From Polytrichum commune (Eukaryota > Streptophyta > Polytrichopsida > Polytrichales > Polytrichaceae), in contig OX485804.1 in NCBI GenBank assembly GCA_950295325.1, forward strand, positions 2,914,001-2,978,000: a DNA stretch of 64,000 bases, in the 5' to 3' direction. A program made the position numbers and the translations under genes. Below the pieces are notes generated by a model, which was given only the letters and a program-made list of their open reading frames with translations, made no database searches and was not told where the DNA came from. Positions 37,168 through 50,256 of this stretch are shown here, one piece after another. Within the stretch, counting starts at the first letter, position 1. Each line of letters begins with the position of its first letter.

Positions 37168-39150
37168 TCACCGGGATGCGCGTCCCCCAGATTTACGTCT
37201 ACCACCTCCATGTCCACGGCCCCCTCGTTGCCCACTAGACTCCCCGTCGTCCCGCCCACCCTCCCTGTTCCCACGCTCGGCTGTTGAACACCGTCGAAGA
37301 TTATCTTTGGCAAAACCAATTTGCTCTGCTGGGATAGTAACCTTTAATGGCTCCACATCTTCCTGTGCTGGCAGAGGCCAGGCTGCCAAAATGCAATCGA
37401 TCGGCTGCCAGTCGGAAACGGAGTATTTCAAATCTCGTTTCCACTTGAAGTTTGGGTTTGAGTCCCAACCATTCCATTTCTTTGAAAGGTCCCTCGCGGT
37501 TGAAGTGGGAGTGAACCACTGTACAAGTATTTGACGTGGATGATCTCCCGTGACCGCCAAGTTCGGTACAGACACAGCCCGGCATACCCAAATGGGTCTA
37601 TCTATATCTTGTTCTTGGGGACGCAATATTAGCATATGCCCCTCGTGCACATTCTCTGCGATGCGGAAAGCTGCTGCAGGACGAAGGTTTGCTGGACCAA
37701 CATAATGGTCGTCCGGTTGGTGCTCTTCCCGAAGCTCTCCGTTCTGCAAGAAGGGATGTGCATCTGCTTCGACTCTACTTCGTGGCCAGAATCCCTCGCA
37801 TAATGGCAGCCCAACAGTGTATACGTTTCTGAGGGGTGCATCTAATGCCTCCTTCACCCCTATCCAATATTGCAAAATATGCATGTGTGAACCCATATAT
37901 GCTCCTGTTGTGTCATGGTCACATATTGATTGCCAATAATCAATGAACCCTTGCAATCCCACAAGAACCTCCTCCAGCTTGGCCATACCTCGCGGTGGTG
38001 CAGGAAAAGGGTCCCCGGATGGAATACATGGCTCCCCTTTTATATTTGATTTCCACATCTTCACACCGTCTTTGGGCAACCACTCCCCATGCGTGCTTAG
38101 CACTTTGTATTGCATAACTGGCCAACCATCATCTCGGACATAGAATTTGAACTATTGAGCCTTGGTGTGCCCAATGAGTTTCTCCTTACCACTTGGGATA
38201 TGCTCGCTGACGAATGTTCTCCAATCTGGAAGTTCCTCTATCATGTGCGGAATGACATGAACCTTTTCCATGTCCATGTATGATTTCATAAGAAGGGGTA
38301 TAGTGGGATAGTCGTGTTCACGCAGGTCCATACCCCACCTTCCAAATGATGCATCGATGTCATCATGGGTGTGGCCAACCAATAGATAAGATACATGTAC
38401 CTCCGTGAATATTGCTTTCGCCGTGAGCATAGACCAAAATGCCTTTACAAACCTACACTTGTTGTCCTTCCAACAATTATCAAGCTGAACATGCAGAATG
38501 GGTGGAAGAGGAACTGCAGGTGTGGGCTCCGTGGGTGGGGGTTGTAATCCTCCCAAACATACTTCGCTCCCATTGAGAACAACACAATACAGAGGTGCAC
38601 GCCCGAAACCATGAAAAAAACGTTGGGATGATGATATGGGAGGTTCCTCCAAATCGCGTAAAAGTCTCGCGAATGAGCCCACAGTATGGTTGCAATCTCC
38701 AGGGTACATGTCCAGTGCATAGTGCACATATCTCTCATCTCCATATCCATGGGCCATCATGCCTGTTACAGAAAGTGGTAGCTTTATAAACATATCGGTG
38801 TCTTTGTTCTTGGAAGCAAAGCAAGGCGATGCGGTTTTGCCATGGTCCATTTCGTCGTGGATAATCGTCAACACCTTTTGGGGATGCTCAATTGAAAGAG
38901 CCCTCATACATCGGTAAGCGTTGCAAGCCGATTCTTGTTGTGCTAGGTGTTTTTCCAATTGTTTCGAAAACCCTGTGTGTGCGGCTGAACCTTTCACATG
39001 TTGAAGTATAATTGCGGACAACGAATCACACTTCCCACAACGCGCAAAATTATCACCAACCCTCTTCTTTATGTAGTGCTTAAAGTAGGTATTTCGAATT
39101 TTGCTCAGAGTTGAAATAGATATTGGGAGCACTCCGCATTTGTCATTCAC

Positions 39151-39326
39151 CTGCCCATATAGTATTAGTATAACATTAATAATACTTCACATGAACCATG
39201 AACCAAAGTGTATGAAATACGTTCATAATTGCCCCCTCGTGTCTATTAATTATACACAAACCCAACTCGATTGAATGTTTGATCTCCACTATCAATGCGG
39301 GTAATTGGACTATACCAATTGCATAC
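39151..39326 (-). other. Intron unique to the left gene
   Basis: Donor GAG|GTATGC and acceptor GGGCAG|GTGAAT join INE to VNDKCGVLPIS, restoring colinearity with the right paralogue, which is continuous here (DVNAVGEKAGLDPIS). 176 nt. Confidence 0.75.
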
Positions 39327-40286
39327 CTCATTGATTGTAACCAAGAACTTCTTCCATTTGGTTCCGCGAGGCAAGACCATTTCTACAACTCGTGTACCAT
39401 TTGGCAATGTGCGAGCCTTGTGAGGCATCATATCTGCTTTGTCTTCCAGTAGTATCGAAAATGTGGCTGTAGCTTGCTGGGTGGATGTTCGATTCCTTTT
39501 CTTATTTAGGTTCCCATGATCACGTGGACGCATACCATTCTTGAATTCCGACCGGTTTATGTAGAACGTCGTTTTCGAGACGGCAAATATGTGTCTCCAT
39601 GCCTTTTCGCAGACATTGCGCCCACTCAAGGTAACAACTTTCGTTGAACTTACAGGTAGTACATGTAATTGGCCATGGACTTCGAGTTGCTTAACATGTC
39701 TCATCCGTGGCGAACAAGTGTAGAACTCCGTTCGTAGCGCAAGTGCCTCTTCCCTGGGAAAATATCAAGTGCACTCCCTATCACAACACACGCTAGCAAA
39801 TAGTTGGTGGATGCTATTATTATTGAGAATCTGCGATTTCTTTGTCGGTCTGTTCTGCGGCGTCGTGCGTGATGTTACATATGCCCTCTTCCCCTCTTTC
39901 TTACGTCTTTCTAGCAACGTGTTTTGCACACACAACCTGCGTGTGCTCACTAGGAGGTGGTGTGCAAGTGTATACCTCTGTTGGAAAACCCGATCAAGAG
40001 GCCATATTCGCAAGGAGAACATCCATCCCATGTCCATCATTCCCTCTAATGGCTCCATAATAAGCACACCAACATTGTCTATTCCTAGACATTTGTCTTC
40101 CACACAATCCATCGGATTGACGTTGCAGCAGATTCCTTTTGCCACATTTTGTCCACTCACATTTACAAGCATCACAAGACTATGCAGCCATTCCTCCCTT
40201 CTCAGCCCGCTGCAGTCTACATCAATATCCTCTATGCCAGCATCAGTGTCGTCTTCCGTGAACACCGCTTCAGATAGTGAAGATCC

Positions 40287-40382
40287 CTGCATCGTATTAT
40301 CAGGTAAGTATGTTTGCCCGTACTCATGTCAGATACCACAATATGAAGTTACATCACATTGCAAAGTGGGGCAGTAACTGAC
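40287..40382 (-). other. Predicted first intron of the left gene
   Basis: On the minus strand the exon ends GAGGAG before GTCAGT, and the acceptor is GATGCAG before GGATCT. Both sides are in phase 0, joining MEQPEVEHLSSEE to GSSLSEAVFTEDD. Without this splice the second exon could instead start at its own ATG (40292). Confidence 0.5.
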
Positions 40383-40421
40383 CTCCTCGGAGCTCAAATG
40401 CTCTACTTCAGGTTGCTCCAT

Positions 40422-41062
40422 TGCCTTGATAACAACACATAACTTCATTAACCATATTATTGTGCCGCCTACATAAAGCTCTATTACATGAGAAGTATAC
40501 ACGAATATGGAAACCCATACCCAAATATTAAAGCACAACACTGGGCGTGGACATTCAGTAGTTTAGGCGAACATTGATCAACAATAACAAATACACATCA
40601 TATTTTATTGACCATAATCAAACAAATACACATCATATTTCAGCATGCCTTCATCATGGAACAAAGATAATGATGACACTTTCGTTGTTCAAGTGGGTAA
40701 CATTTATAGAGGGGTCCCCATGAAATTATGTGCCTGTTTTCGGAATTCAATGGGGCTTTATCATTACTGATTACACTGCGATCTTGACAGTAGCAATTAA
40801 AGGAGCCCAATTGAATACAAGGATTTTAGACACTATGCTATACGCGGAGGTTAGTATCATTGGAACCTATTCAGAGCACCGATTATAGGTTTATGACAAT
40901 TATGCGTTTATCCGTCTTGTAGATTGAAGATGTGTGCGAGGATGTAAATACCGGTGGCCGCCCTTCAAAACACTTCATTATGTTAAAGGATGAGCTACAC
41001 CTACACCTACACCTACACCTACACTTACACTTACACCTATACCTATTAATGGATTAAATGAT
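40422..41062. other. Upstream region of the left gene with (CTACAC)n
   Basis: A microsatellite of CTACAC/CTACACTTACAC units spans about 40990-41045. No other feature recognised between the gene start and the palindrome array. Confidence 0.6.
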
Positions 41063-41478
41063 TTCTTCTCGGCGGAGAGGAACTTGGCGTGGAGATTCCT
41101 CTCGGCCGAGAGGAAACTTCTCTCCATGGTCTTTACACCCCGCGGGCGCGTGACTGGGACTAGCGGACCATGTCCAATTGCTGATCACATGGAACAGTTC
41201 TCCACTTCAGTCTTCAAAGTTCTCATTTGGATTTAGGTTGGAGCGCAGTTTGGCACCGTAACTCGGCTTTCGGTTCATCCCGCGTCGCCAGTTGTGATAA
41301 CAAAAAATGGCCCAATTGGAGCTCTCATTCGGTGCCAGGGTACAGGGTGTCGGGTTTCCTCTCGGCCGAGAGGAAACTTGGTGCCAGGGTGAAGGGTGTG
41401 AGTTTTCCTCTCGGCCGAGAGAAAAACTTAGTGCGAAGGTGAAGGGTGCCAGTTTTCCTCTCGGCCGAGAGGAAACTT
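41063..41478. promoter_or_regulatory. Palindrome array 1, upstream of the left gene
   Basis: Five copies of a palindrome based on arms TTTCCTCTCG and CGAGAGGAAA around a central GC occur near 41063 (degenerate), 41097, 41355, 41404 and 41454. The last three are spaced 49 and 50 bp, with repeated linkers (CTTGGTGCCAGGGTGAAGGG). The array lies 640-1060 bp upstream of the predicted ATG. Arms match arrays 2 and 3 in the plus-strand cluster. Regulatory or recognition role is inferred. Confidence 0.7.
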
Positions 41479-41518
41479 GGTGCCAGTGTTTATGAGGAAA
41501 ACAGGGCTATGTCAGTTG

Positions 41519-41536
41519 GGCCGTACAACTGTACGG
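41519..41536. promoter_or_regulatory. Separate short palindrome beside array 1
   Basis: GCCGTACA and TGTACGGC flank a central AC, the same arm-NN-arm layout with different arms. It sits 40 bp beyond the array. GTTGTACGGAC follows at 41552. Single occurrence, function unknown. Confidence 0.4.
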
Positions 41537-42433
41537 CTGCCACGTGGATGAAGTTGTACGGACAACTAATCGTAGGATCAACGGCAACAGTAAACATACA
41601 CTACTTGGACCGGCACCTGTAAAAGAGAGCATGTGTTGGGTTCTGAATGCGTGTAGTGTCGACAATGAGAGGTATGGAAATGCCTCAAGAGTGAGAGTCG
41701 GAGACGGTTGTGGGTATGGGCCTTATATAGTAGATGGGAGATTGGTGGTTTTGAAATAGACGGGATCCTCTCTTGTACGGAGAATCAGCAGTTGAGGAGG
41801 TGTAGAGAGAATGATTGTTTGGCGAGTAGATGTGCTTTCTAGTTGATAGTACATATAATGTACATTCTACACTACCTTCCATTGAATGCCACTGATCCGA
41901 AAATTTCGAATTTAGTGTACATATATCCTCTCCAATGTGTTCATTGATTGTTGATCGTGGTTTAGTGTGATGAACTCTCAGTCCCACTGTAGTCCAATCT
42001 CCTATAAACATGTGTCATTATGGTATTTGTTCTTTCACAATCACCGAACCATGCACCGACCAGTGGGCCATGGTGGCAACATGCAATATTTAGTAAATGT
42101 CAAAAATTTTACCCTAAACCCTTAACCAAAAAAACGGCAAGATGAACCATCATTAATATCCATGGGCCCACTATATAATTGCACTCAAAACAATGTGCCA
42201 TTGATATATGAATTTAAGACATTAAAAGGTAGAGTGGAAAAAAAGGCTAACCCCCAACCCTAAACCGTCTTGGAGTGTGAAACTAAACATTGTTGTAACT
42301 TAATATCATGTCACACTTGTCTGTAGCAAACATGATCCAGTGGGTGACTTGTGGCGAATTCCAAAAATCTGGGGTCAATTGCCATTTCGTAGATGCTTCC
42401 ATGTTAAGTTCTTTGTTTGTTAAAATTATGAAT
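41537..42433. other. No recognised gene
   Basis: Short ORFs on both strands without motifs. An inverted TACTAT/ATAATGTA-rich patch at 41845-41865 is too small to classify. Confidence 0.4.
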
Positions 42434-42960
42434 ACAATCACTACACTGATTACCCAAATTGGTGAGGGATGGCTAATAGTGTTGTTGGGAAAGTACACTA
42501 AATAGGATGTTGAGTGTTTAATACACTAAATGAGAACAAATACACTCAATATCAATAACCATTAGTGTTAGTAAAGATATGGGAAAATTTGGGATATAAT
42601 AAGGGATGTGGTAGTCGGGAAGAAAGCGGTACATTTATGTCCAACACTAATGGTTAAAGAATTGAAAATTAGTTTTGAGCAAGGTAGGGTGGTGGTAGCA
42701 AACCCCAAATATAATCAAACACTAAATATCTTATTTAGTGTAGTGATGGTGATACTAAAGTTCTTTATGCTAGGGATTTAGTGGCAGCAAATGACCTAGG
42801 AAGCATTGGTCATCGTGAGTAATATTTATAACATCATTATTCATTTAAAGTATTGGCACTATTCGTTGACAAGCAATGTGTTTGCATACGAAATGTTTAA
42901 TCACACTACTAGCACCTTAGAGCACGCACTAATTTTCTCAAAATGAGCATGTATTTGTGA
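42434..42960 (-). repeat. Repeat E, inverted copy
   Basis: ACACTGATTACCCAAATTGGTGAGGGATGGCTAATAG and GGAAGCATTGGTCATC are the reverse complements of blocks in 12240-12640 and 2985-4405. The copy also contains inserted ACACTAAATA...TATTTAGTGTAG motifs at 42493-42735 resembling MITE D ends. Confidence 0.6.
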
Positions 42961-45539
42961 ATTCAAAGATGTATGTGGAGTTTTAGAATGAGTCTTCGTA
43001 TTATTATAAGATAGCTATGTCCAATTTTGGTTTCTTATCTTAATCAAACACCTAGTATATGTCAGTGATATGTGGTTTGATGTGGCTCCAAGAATGGATA
43101 ATAAAAAGGAGCTTTATTTTAAGGTATGAGGAGCCAAAAAGCTCGCGATGGGACTAGAGGTACATGTTGTCAAAAAGGCTAATTGCGTGGAGTACTAAAG
43201 CACAAGGGCGTCTACGAGATAGCTTCTGATATCAACTTTATGATCCACTCGGAAAAAGACTTGAGAGTACTATGATCTAAAATAGGGACAACGGTCAAGA
43301 TCATCATATGGTCTCCAAAAATGATTAAGAAATGGCTATATCATGACTTGGATAAGGTAACCACTTGTTTCATATCCAACGATAAGTGGGTGCAGAGGTA
43401 AAAAATGTCCATATAAGAAATGCTTAACTTAGCTCACTTACTTATTGACTTTATTAGTTTTTTCGGTAGCTATGATCTCATAATTGACATGATTAAGTAT
43501 GCCTCCTTGATGCCTTTGACCTTGAAATGTGAGTGTATCTAATCCAGTATAACACCACAATGGGCCCACAATATGTGTGAAATAGTGGAAGGGCAAGATT
43601 TAAATGAGATGCATGAAAATGGGAAAATGTTTAATGCACAGCCACATTTTAAGAACTAAAAAGAAAAGAGGATGTGGACCCAAGCAATGGGAATCATTAC
43701 TAACCAACTAGATGATGGTCTCCATAACATTATTTAGTTGTTATTGAGTGTTCCGTTATAATAATAGTAGGGCTCGGAGCAATCACACCCCCCTTCCATT
43801 TCGTTATCGCGTGCGTTTACCGGGTACGCAACTCCCGTATTATGTGGCCCTGATTATAATCACTTACAATGCGTTTTATTCCAATATTGAGTGATGCAAT
43901 TTTTTTTAATGTAGGAACCCCTTGTGGCCCTTCTAACAGAGGATCCAAAAATGTAATTATATGTATGAAACAAATATATTTTGAAGCATATGATTGCATT
44001 GAAAACCTGATTATTTGGTTTTTTTGATACATGTACCATAGGTCAAACTACCCAACTTTTTGGAATTTTTGATAAAATTTCAACATTGTGAACGACTTAT
44101 AATTTTCATGGCAGGCAACTAGTTGTGGTTTATAATTCTAATTGGAGGCAACTATTCGGGTGGATTTTTAGAACTATGTGTAGGCAGTTTTTTTCTCATC
44201 TCATTTTATTTAATTTGGTCTTCAAAAAAATGAGGGGTTGATATAAAACTATTCCCAGTAGGCAATGTTGAGAAGGCATAATTTCAAGCATCACATCCGA
44301 TTTAATGAATTCTTCAAAACGAAGTGCAGCCTCCATGTAACAGCCTCCATGTAACAGGTGAGGCTATATTTACAACGTTACAACATTACACCATGATTAT
44401 AGAGACATGGATGCATTAATGATCAAAGTCGGTTCAACATTTTGCCATTACCATTTTGTAGATGTGATTTTTCCACTCACAACGTGAACTTTGGCCTAAA
44501 TATTATGAGTTGCATGGCATGGATTTTAAAAGAGACATGTGCCCAACTTGGAGGTCATCTCATCATAATCAAAGTGTTGTAAGGTCAAGGTTTTGTGTGC
44601 GAAAAAAAACTATGTGTTACAACTTAATGTATTTCAAGTACCTTCTCTTGCATATTTATCATATGTTCTTAAAGAAAATCTGTTTTGTGTGTTTATTATA
44701 GTCAAATTTCATGAAACAGTTTGGCACGCATATGGAAGATTTACTCATCACTAGTAATGCTTATTTGAATGAAATACTCATGTTTTATAAAGATAGGTTG
44801 AGATAATTTGAATGAATTGCTCATGTTTTATAAAGGCAATAATTTGAAGGGTTGCTTGTATTTCATAGGGAAGGGTAACTCTAAATTTTCCCTTTCAAAA
44901 TGAAGGGTTACCTCAAAAACTGCCTTTCATGTATGTATTGAAGTTTTTGTTGAAAGTGCACATTACCATGTTTATCATTTAAGCGACGTTGAAAACTATA
45001 AAACAAGTAAGACCAAAGAACACACATGGTTAAAAGATAGAACTATTTCATTAATGAAACATGGGTGTTTGAGTACAATAAAACGGTAATGACATCTCAA
45101 CATATTGATATCAATGATAATCTCGAGGACAACAAGAAAGCAGTAGTATAAAGATGTAAGAAACTTACAATCTAAATCACGTTTGAAATCTTTTATGAAT
45201 CATTCATCCACCTCTTCCAAATATCTTTAAAATCAAGAGACTCCATTGGAATCTTCGCCATACTCCATTATGAAGGGTTTAATAAAAATCACCCCTTGTT
45301 TTTTGAAGGGTTGCAAAATTTTTTTGAAGGGAGTGTGAAGTTCTGGACCCCAAGAAAAGGGTAATAGCCATTCAATTTTTGTCCCTGCTTTATATCATGG
45401 TGCTTGCATAATAATTTATCTATCACTTAACAGACGAGGAATTGCCAAAGCGCAAGAAAATAAAATTGTAAGACAAGATCCATGTTCAGGGGTCTCTTTT
45501 GAGGTATGAAGCCCGCCTTTACATAAATATATATATGTT
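42961..45539. other. AT-rich stretch without recognised genes
   Basis: Only ORFs below 72 codons. 43020-43100 resembles the end of repeat B (TTATCTTAATCAAACACCTA, GTGGTTTGATGTGGCTCCAAG). Repeated GAAGGGTTGC phrases occur at 44850-45310. Nothing else. Confidence 0.4.
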
Positions 45540-45639
45540 TGCCTAGGTGCCCCCCCCCGGTCCAAACATACTCTATCGACACATGTCGATTGGAGCTCCC
45601 CTACACGGGCTATTAGTCGGTATAGAGGGTCATCATGGG

Positions 45640-45993
45640 TAGGTGAGATGATCTTGGCCGTTTATAATGACGGCTCAATGTAGGCCGTCGATGCGGGCCA
45701 CTATCCGAGGCCCCCGGGTGGAGTCCCTTCGGAATCATTGCGCCTTTTCATTTGTGGCCGTACCTCCTCCCTCCCCTCCTCCCTCCCTCCCTCACTCCAA
45801 CTCTCTCCCTCACTCACTCCAACTCTCTCCCTCTCTTTTCCTCGCATTTCCTCACATTTCCTCGCATTGACTCACATTGCCTCACATTTCCTCGCCTCAT
45901 TGCCTTTCCACGCAATCTCCCACTACTCCAGGTTTGGGCGCGGAGGTGCATATCAAGCGGCTTCGGAAATCTTCGGCGCGCCTCACAACTTCT
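45640..45993 (+). promoter_or_regulatory. Candidate promoter and CT-rich 5' leader exon of the plus cluster
   Basis: A GC-richer block (45640-45730) is followed by a pure CT tract of CCTCCCTCC and CTCTCTCCCTC (45765-45845) and TTTCCTCGCATTTCCTCACA repeats, as in plant 5' leaders. A good donor (TTCTG|GTGAGT) is at 45993/45994. The next good acceptor before a long ORF is TTGTCTTGCAG at 48741-48751, which would make a 2.76-kb leader intron containing palindrome array 2. Inference; no TATA box was fixed. Confidence 0.35.
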
Positions 45994-46199
45994 GGTGAGT
46001 ATTCCACCACTACACCAGATTTTGCTTAAAACTTCATGTTTGAATGTTGGTATGGAGCGATTTGATGCACATTCTTTGAGTCATTATCAGTATGTTTGTA
46101 TGTGCTTTGAATTTGTTGGTCTTGTGCGATTTCTATGAACATCTGAAAATAACTGGTGCATCTCTCAAGTCAGATTTGTGCTCTCTCCACTTAGAATAT

Positions 46200-46560
46200 G
46201 TGTTTGAGTTATCTATCAGGTTTGAATGTGTTGAGTTATCTATCAGGGTTGAATGTGTTGAGTTGTTGGGTTGAATGTATCGAGTTGTTGAATGTGTTGA
46301 GTTGTTGGGTTGAATGTGTTGAGTTATCTATCAGGGTTGAATGTGTTGAGTTGTTGGGTTGAATGTGTTGAGTTATCTATCAGGGTTGAATGTGTTGAGT
46401 TGTTGGGTTGAATGTATTGAGTTATCTATCAGGGTTGAATGTGTTGAGTTGTTGGTTGGGGTGAAGAAATTTCAGGGTTGAATGTGTTGGGTTGAATGTT
46501 CTGGGTTGAATGTGCTTGGTTGCTGAAATGTCAGGGTTGAATGTCTAGGATTGAAAGATG
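46200..46560. repeat. Minisatellite of TTGAATGTGTTGAG units
   Basis: Alternating blocks TTGAATGTGTTGAGTTGTTGGG and TTGAATGTGTTGAGTTATC + TATCAGGG repeat about ten times, giving a higher-order period near 57 bp. It lies in the putative leader intron. Confidence 0.85.
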
Positions 46561-47331
46561 TGTGATTGCTAATTTGATCTTTTGAATAAGCTGAACTCAA
46601 GTAAGCTGCAATGAGATGTGTTGACCACAACTGTTCTTTTGTGCCAAAGACTATTTTCACACTAACCCTCTGTACTTAGTAAAAGATTTTCTTGGGTGGT
46701 AGGTGGTTTCTCTAAACTTTGGGAGGCGATGCTGATTGCATAGTCTGCTTGCAATAGTGAGAGTGCACTTTCTGCAGATACAGAGAAATCGGATATAAGG
46801 TGGTTATTTAGTTACGTTTGAATGCATCTTACTCCCTCGTCGAAATAAGTAAACATAGTATCTTCAATGTTCTGTTCCTCAACTTCCTCAAATAATGGTG
46901 GATCTAGCTGAATAACAATGTAGCAATTGTAGCTGTAGTGGCATTCATCAATGTAAACACTAAACCCTAGAAACTAAACTAAGCAAATGTTCTTCTTTTC
47001 AATCTCCAGTGACTATATTGTATTTGCTGTTGCCGAACTAGTTCCAAAGTTTGTCTTTCTTCTGCGTTAATTGTTTGTGTGATAATCATGCAGTTTCATT
47101 GAAGAATCACATCTTATTGCAAGAAATTGAGCCATTGCAGTCTGATAGTGCCATTGACACAATACTTATGTTTTGGCATGTGCATTGATATCAATTGCAT
47201 GAATTCAAAGTCGGTCTTTAATGCTTGATTCAACTCAATGTTATAAAACTCAAAATAGTGTCACAAAATAGTGTGGATAACTTATCCCTCACACAAACCC
47301 TCCCTCACAAGCACCAGGATGGGAGGGAAAA

Positions 47332-48621
47332 CTTCCTCTCGGGCGAGAGGAAGATTTCCCTGGTGGTTCACATTTTAAGAGCCCCCCACCCTAAACACTC
47401 ACACTTGAGGAGGGGGAAAACTTCCTCTCGCCCGAGAGGAAGATTTCCCTGGTGGTTCGCATTTTAAGAGCCCCCCACCCTAAACACTCACACTTGAGGA
47501 GGGGGAAAACTTCCTCTCGGGCGAGAGGAAGATTTCCCTGGTGGTTCGCATTTTAAGAGCCCCCCACCCTCACACTCACACTTGAGGAGGGGGAAAACTT
47601 CCTCTCGCTCGAGAGGAAGTTCTCCCCTGTGCTCTCATTTTAGGAGCCCTCCACACCCTCACACACACTTGAGAGTGAAAACTTCCTCTCGCTCGAGAGG
47701 AAGTTCTTCCCTGCGCTCTCATTTTAAGAGCCCTCCCCACCCTCACACACTGACGTCTCCCTAGCCTACAATCCTTTTTTAAATATTCAAAGATGTCCAT
47801 TCTTCGAGTCATTTCTGTCAATATCGTCATCCTTGCACCAGGCAGAAGCACGTTTCAAATCAAGCTCATTGATGATCACATTACAAAGAACTGGATATTT
47901 GGAACCAAGATGTGTAATTACGGACAATCTTGAGTATGTGCTGTGATGAATGCTTAATAGAGAAGTTTTTGATGGAGCTTGCGGCTAAAATTACTGTGGT
48001 ATGCAAACGTCTTCATACATTATTAATCGATTTTGGTGATTTGTGGTTGGAAAATGGCAGGTTCGTTATCTCAGACAATTTCGCGAGTTGCGATTCCGTT
48101 GCCTTGAATTCAACCCTCTTTGCAAGGTACAAGTTCGACTTCAAGAAAATGATAAAAAAAAAAGGTGTCATTGTTATTTACAACTGATATGTGATGTTTG
48201 TTCATCAATTCCTACTCATGGGGAGCATGGGGGCTGGTTTAATGTTTAATTAGTCTATATTATGTTAGTAAATCAAATATGGATGAATGGATGCATGTCT
48301 TTTATTTTGTTTTTGGTTTCCATCAATTTAGAATGATGTGGGTTAGGTATTCGATGACAAACCCCTATCAACATGACAGCAGGAAAGGGAAAACTTCCTC
48401 TCGACCGAGAGGAAGTTTTCCCCTGCTCTCTCATTTTAAGAGCCCCTCCCAACCCTCACACGCAGACTTGAGGAGAGGAAAAACTTCCTCTCGAGCGAGA
48501 GGAAGTTTTTCCTTGCACACTCATCTTATTAGCCCTCTCCTAACCCTCACTCCCTAGACTTCAATCCACCCCTATCAACATATAGCAGGAAAGGGAAAAC
48601 TTCCTCTCGACCGAGAGGAAG
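47332..48621. promoter_or_regulatory. Palindrome array 2, upstream of the ParB-like gene
   Basis: Eight 22-bp palindromes start at 47332, 47421, 47510, 47598, 47682, 48394, 48484 and 48600. Each has arms CTTCCTCTCG and CGAGAGGAAG around a variable dinucleotide: GG, CC, GG, CT, CT, AC, AG, AC. The first five are spaced about 84-89 bp, with linkers containing CACACTTGAGGAGGGGGAAA. The arms are conserved while the centre varies, which is what a site bound by a symmetric dimer would show. It ends 136 bp before the ATG at 48757. Confidence 0.75.
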
Positions 48622-50256
48622 TTTTCCCTTGCACACTCATCCCTCACATTATGTAAACCCTATTTATCAACGTACGCGATAGCCTCAAGGTGCAAGCTCT
48701 CTCAAGCTTGCTTTATTCCACAAATACTAACCATTTCAATTTGTCTTGCAGGTGACATGGACAAGGAAGTGATATGGACAGACCTTGTTGGGACAATGGA
48801 AATAGGGCAGAACGGTGTCTATTGGGAATTAAAAGACACTCACTTGAGACACTGGTCAATTCAGGTACACAGGAGGGATAAGGAATCTCCGTTAAAACTA
48901 ACCCTCGCATACAGGGTAGGAAAAAATTGGATTCCAAACCCAGGAAACGCAATAACCCTGGCATCGGTCGGCGATCGCGACCAGCTTAATGTATCGGTAC
49001 TCGAAGGACTCGAATAACGCACTTTGTCCATCGACTGCAAAAGGCATAGATTTCACCTGGAGCCATTCACCCAATCAATCGAAATGCTTCCTCCTGCGGA
49101 TAAAGAAGAGATGGAGAGAGTGATGGTCTCCGGTGTATCGAAGAAGGCAATTAACTTCCTTCTTGAAGCAATAGGTGATATCAATTCGAGAGAGGCGAAC
49201 GAAATGGAGGCTCTGAGGACGCAAAAGAAGAAACAAGCGGAGACACTTCTGAAATCTAGGACTGATGATAAGGGGAGTAAGAAGAAGAAACAAAAGAAGC
49301 AGAAACCCGGCGATCAAGATGTTGAAGGAACAAGAGAGGTGGCAAAGAAGCCCAAGAAGGCTTCTAGTGAACTCGTTCCCTTGGCGACGCCTACAAACGC
49401 GACGCCAATTATGCAGAGCCATCCCCAAGAGACATCAGGTGCAAGGAAACCTCCAGCCTCAAAGAGGACTACTGATGAGGAGCGGAAGACAAAACCCAAG
49501 AAGGCAAAGGCTGCGGATGAATCGGAAGAAACCCCACTAGTGCTCACCGCAACAGAGAGGGGCAGAGTCATCGCACATGGCGAGGAACCAAGTCTGGAGG
49601 AAGCTGCAGCGGACCGCAAGAAATTCGTCCAATTATTTGGACACTTATATCCTTTCGGTATCGAGAAAGCTTTTCATGTCCACATAAAGAAGATGTTGAG
49701 CGCAAAGTCGTATGAGGTTACTCGCCCATTGGATGATGCCGGAGTAGTTCTCATGAAGAACTACCTTATACAGACCCCACCAGCGTGGCCCCATCACAAT
49801 CTATGTCTCATGCCAAAACTCAATAAGGGTGAGACATGGAGAGAAGGAATGACCTGGGACGATATCAAGGACGGCAATTTTGTGATCATCAACGGTCAAC
49901 ACAGCGTGGCTGCTTCGAGGCAGATTATAGGGCACAAGGATACAGATCAAGCACTGAAGGATAAATTGAAGATTTGGCCTTGTACGATTGTTTGGACCAA
50001 TGATCCAAACATGACAGTTCGTCTCTCCTATACTCTAAACAACTCTAATTCTTTCAACAAGTTCACTCCTACTTAGACAATACAAATTATGTATTGTCGT
50101 AGGGTGTGGGTGAAACTAGGGAGGCCTTCAAAACAACGGATCAACGCTGTGGGGACAACTATAGACCCCAAAATGAAGGAGGCATGGAAAGTAAGTTTTC
50201 ATACACCCACTCCCATTCCAACTTTTATTTTTGCACTCCCACATGCAGACTCCACT

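Larger units (their letters stand above)
37168..40421 (-). pseudogene. DUF7869-like transposase-type gene, left copy
   Basis: Likely start ATG 40421 (exon 1 to 40383), intron 40382-40287, exon 2 from 40286, intron 39326-39151, last exon to TGA 37168. Visible parts in order: Cys-rich motif near 39780 (VCCDREC), CxxC in FARCGKC (39030-39050), IHDEMDHGKTASP (~38840-38870), QLDNCWKDNK (~38465-38495), GHTHDDIDASFGRW (~38340-38385), an SH3-like region (HMLILRP...RPIWVCRAV..ILVQWF, ~37400-37640) and a Gly/Arg-rich basic tail. The three Asp motifs suggest an RNase H-fold transposase core; I recall this family as DUF7869. In-frame TGA (39765-39767) and TAG (38152-38154) interrupt it. The TAG replaces a Gln in the right paralogue. 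It is probably a decayed mobile-element gene of nuclear function. Confidence 0.7.

Noticed and set aside
39769-40377. 202-codon plus-strand ORF antisense to the left gene
   Set aside because: The minus frame aligns with the right paralogue over the same stretch; the plus frame shows no conserved pattern.
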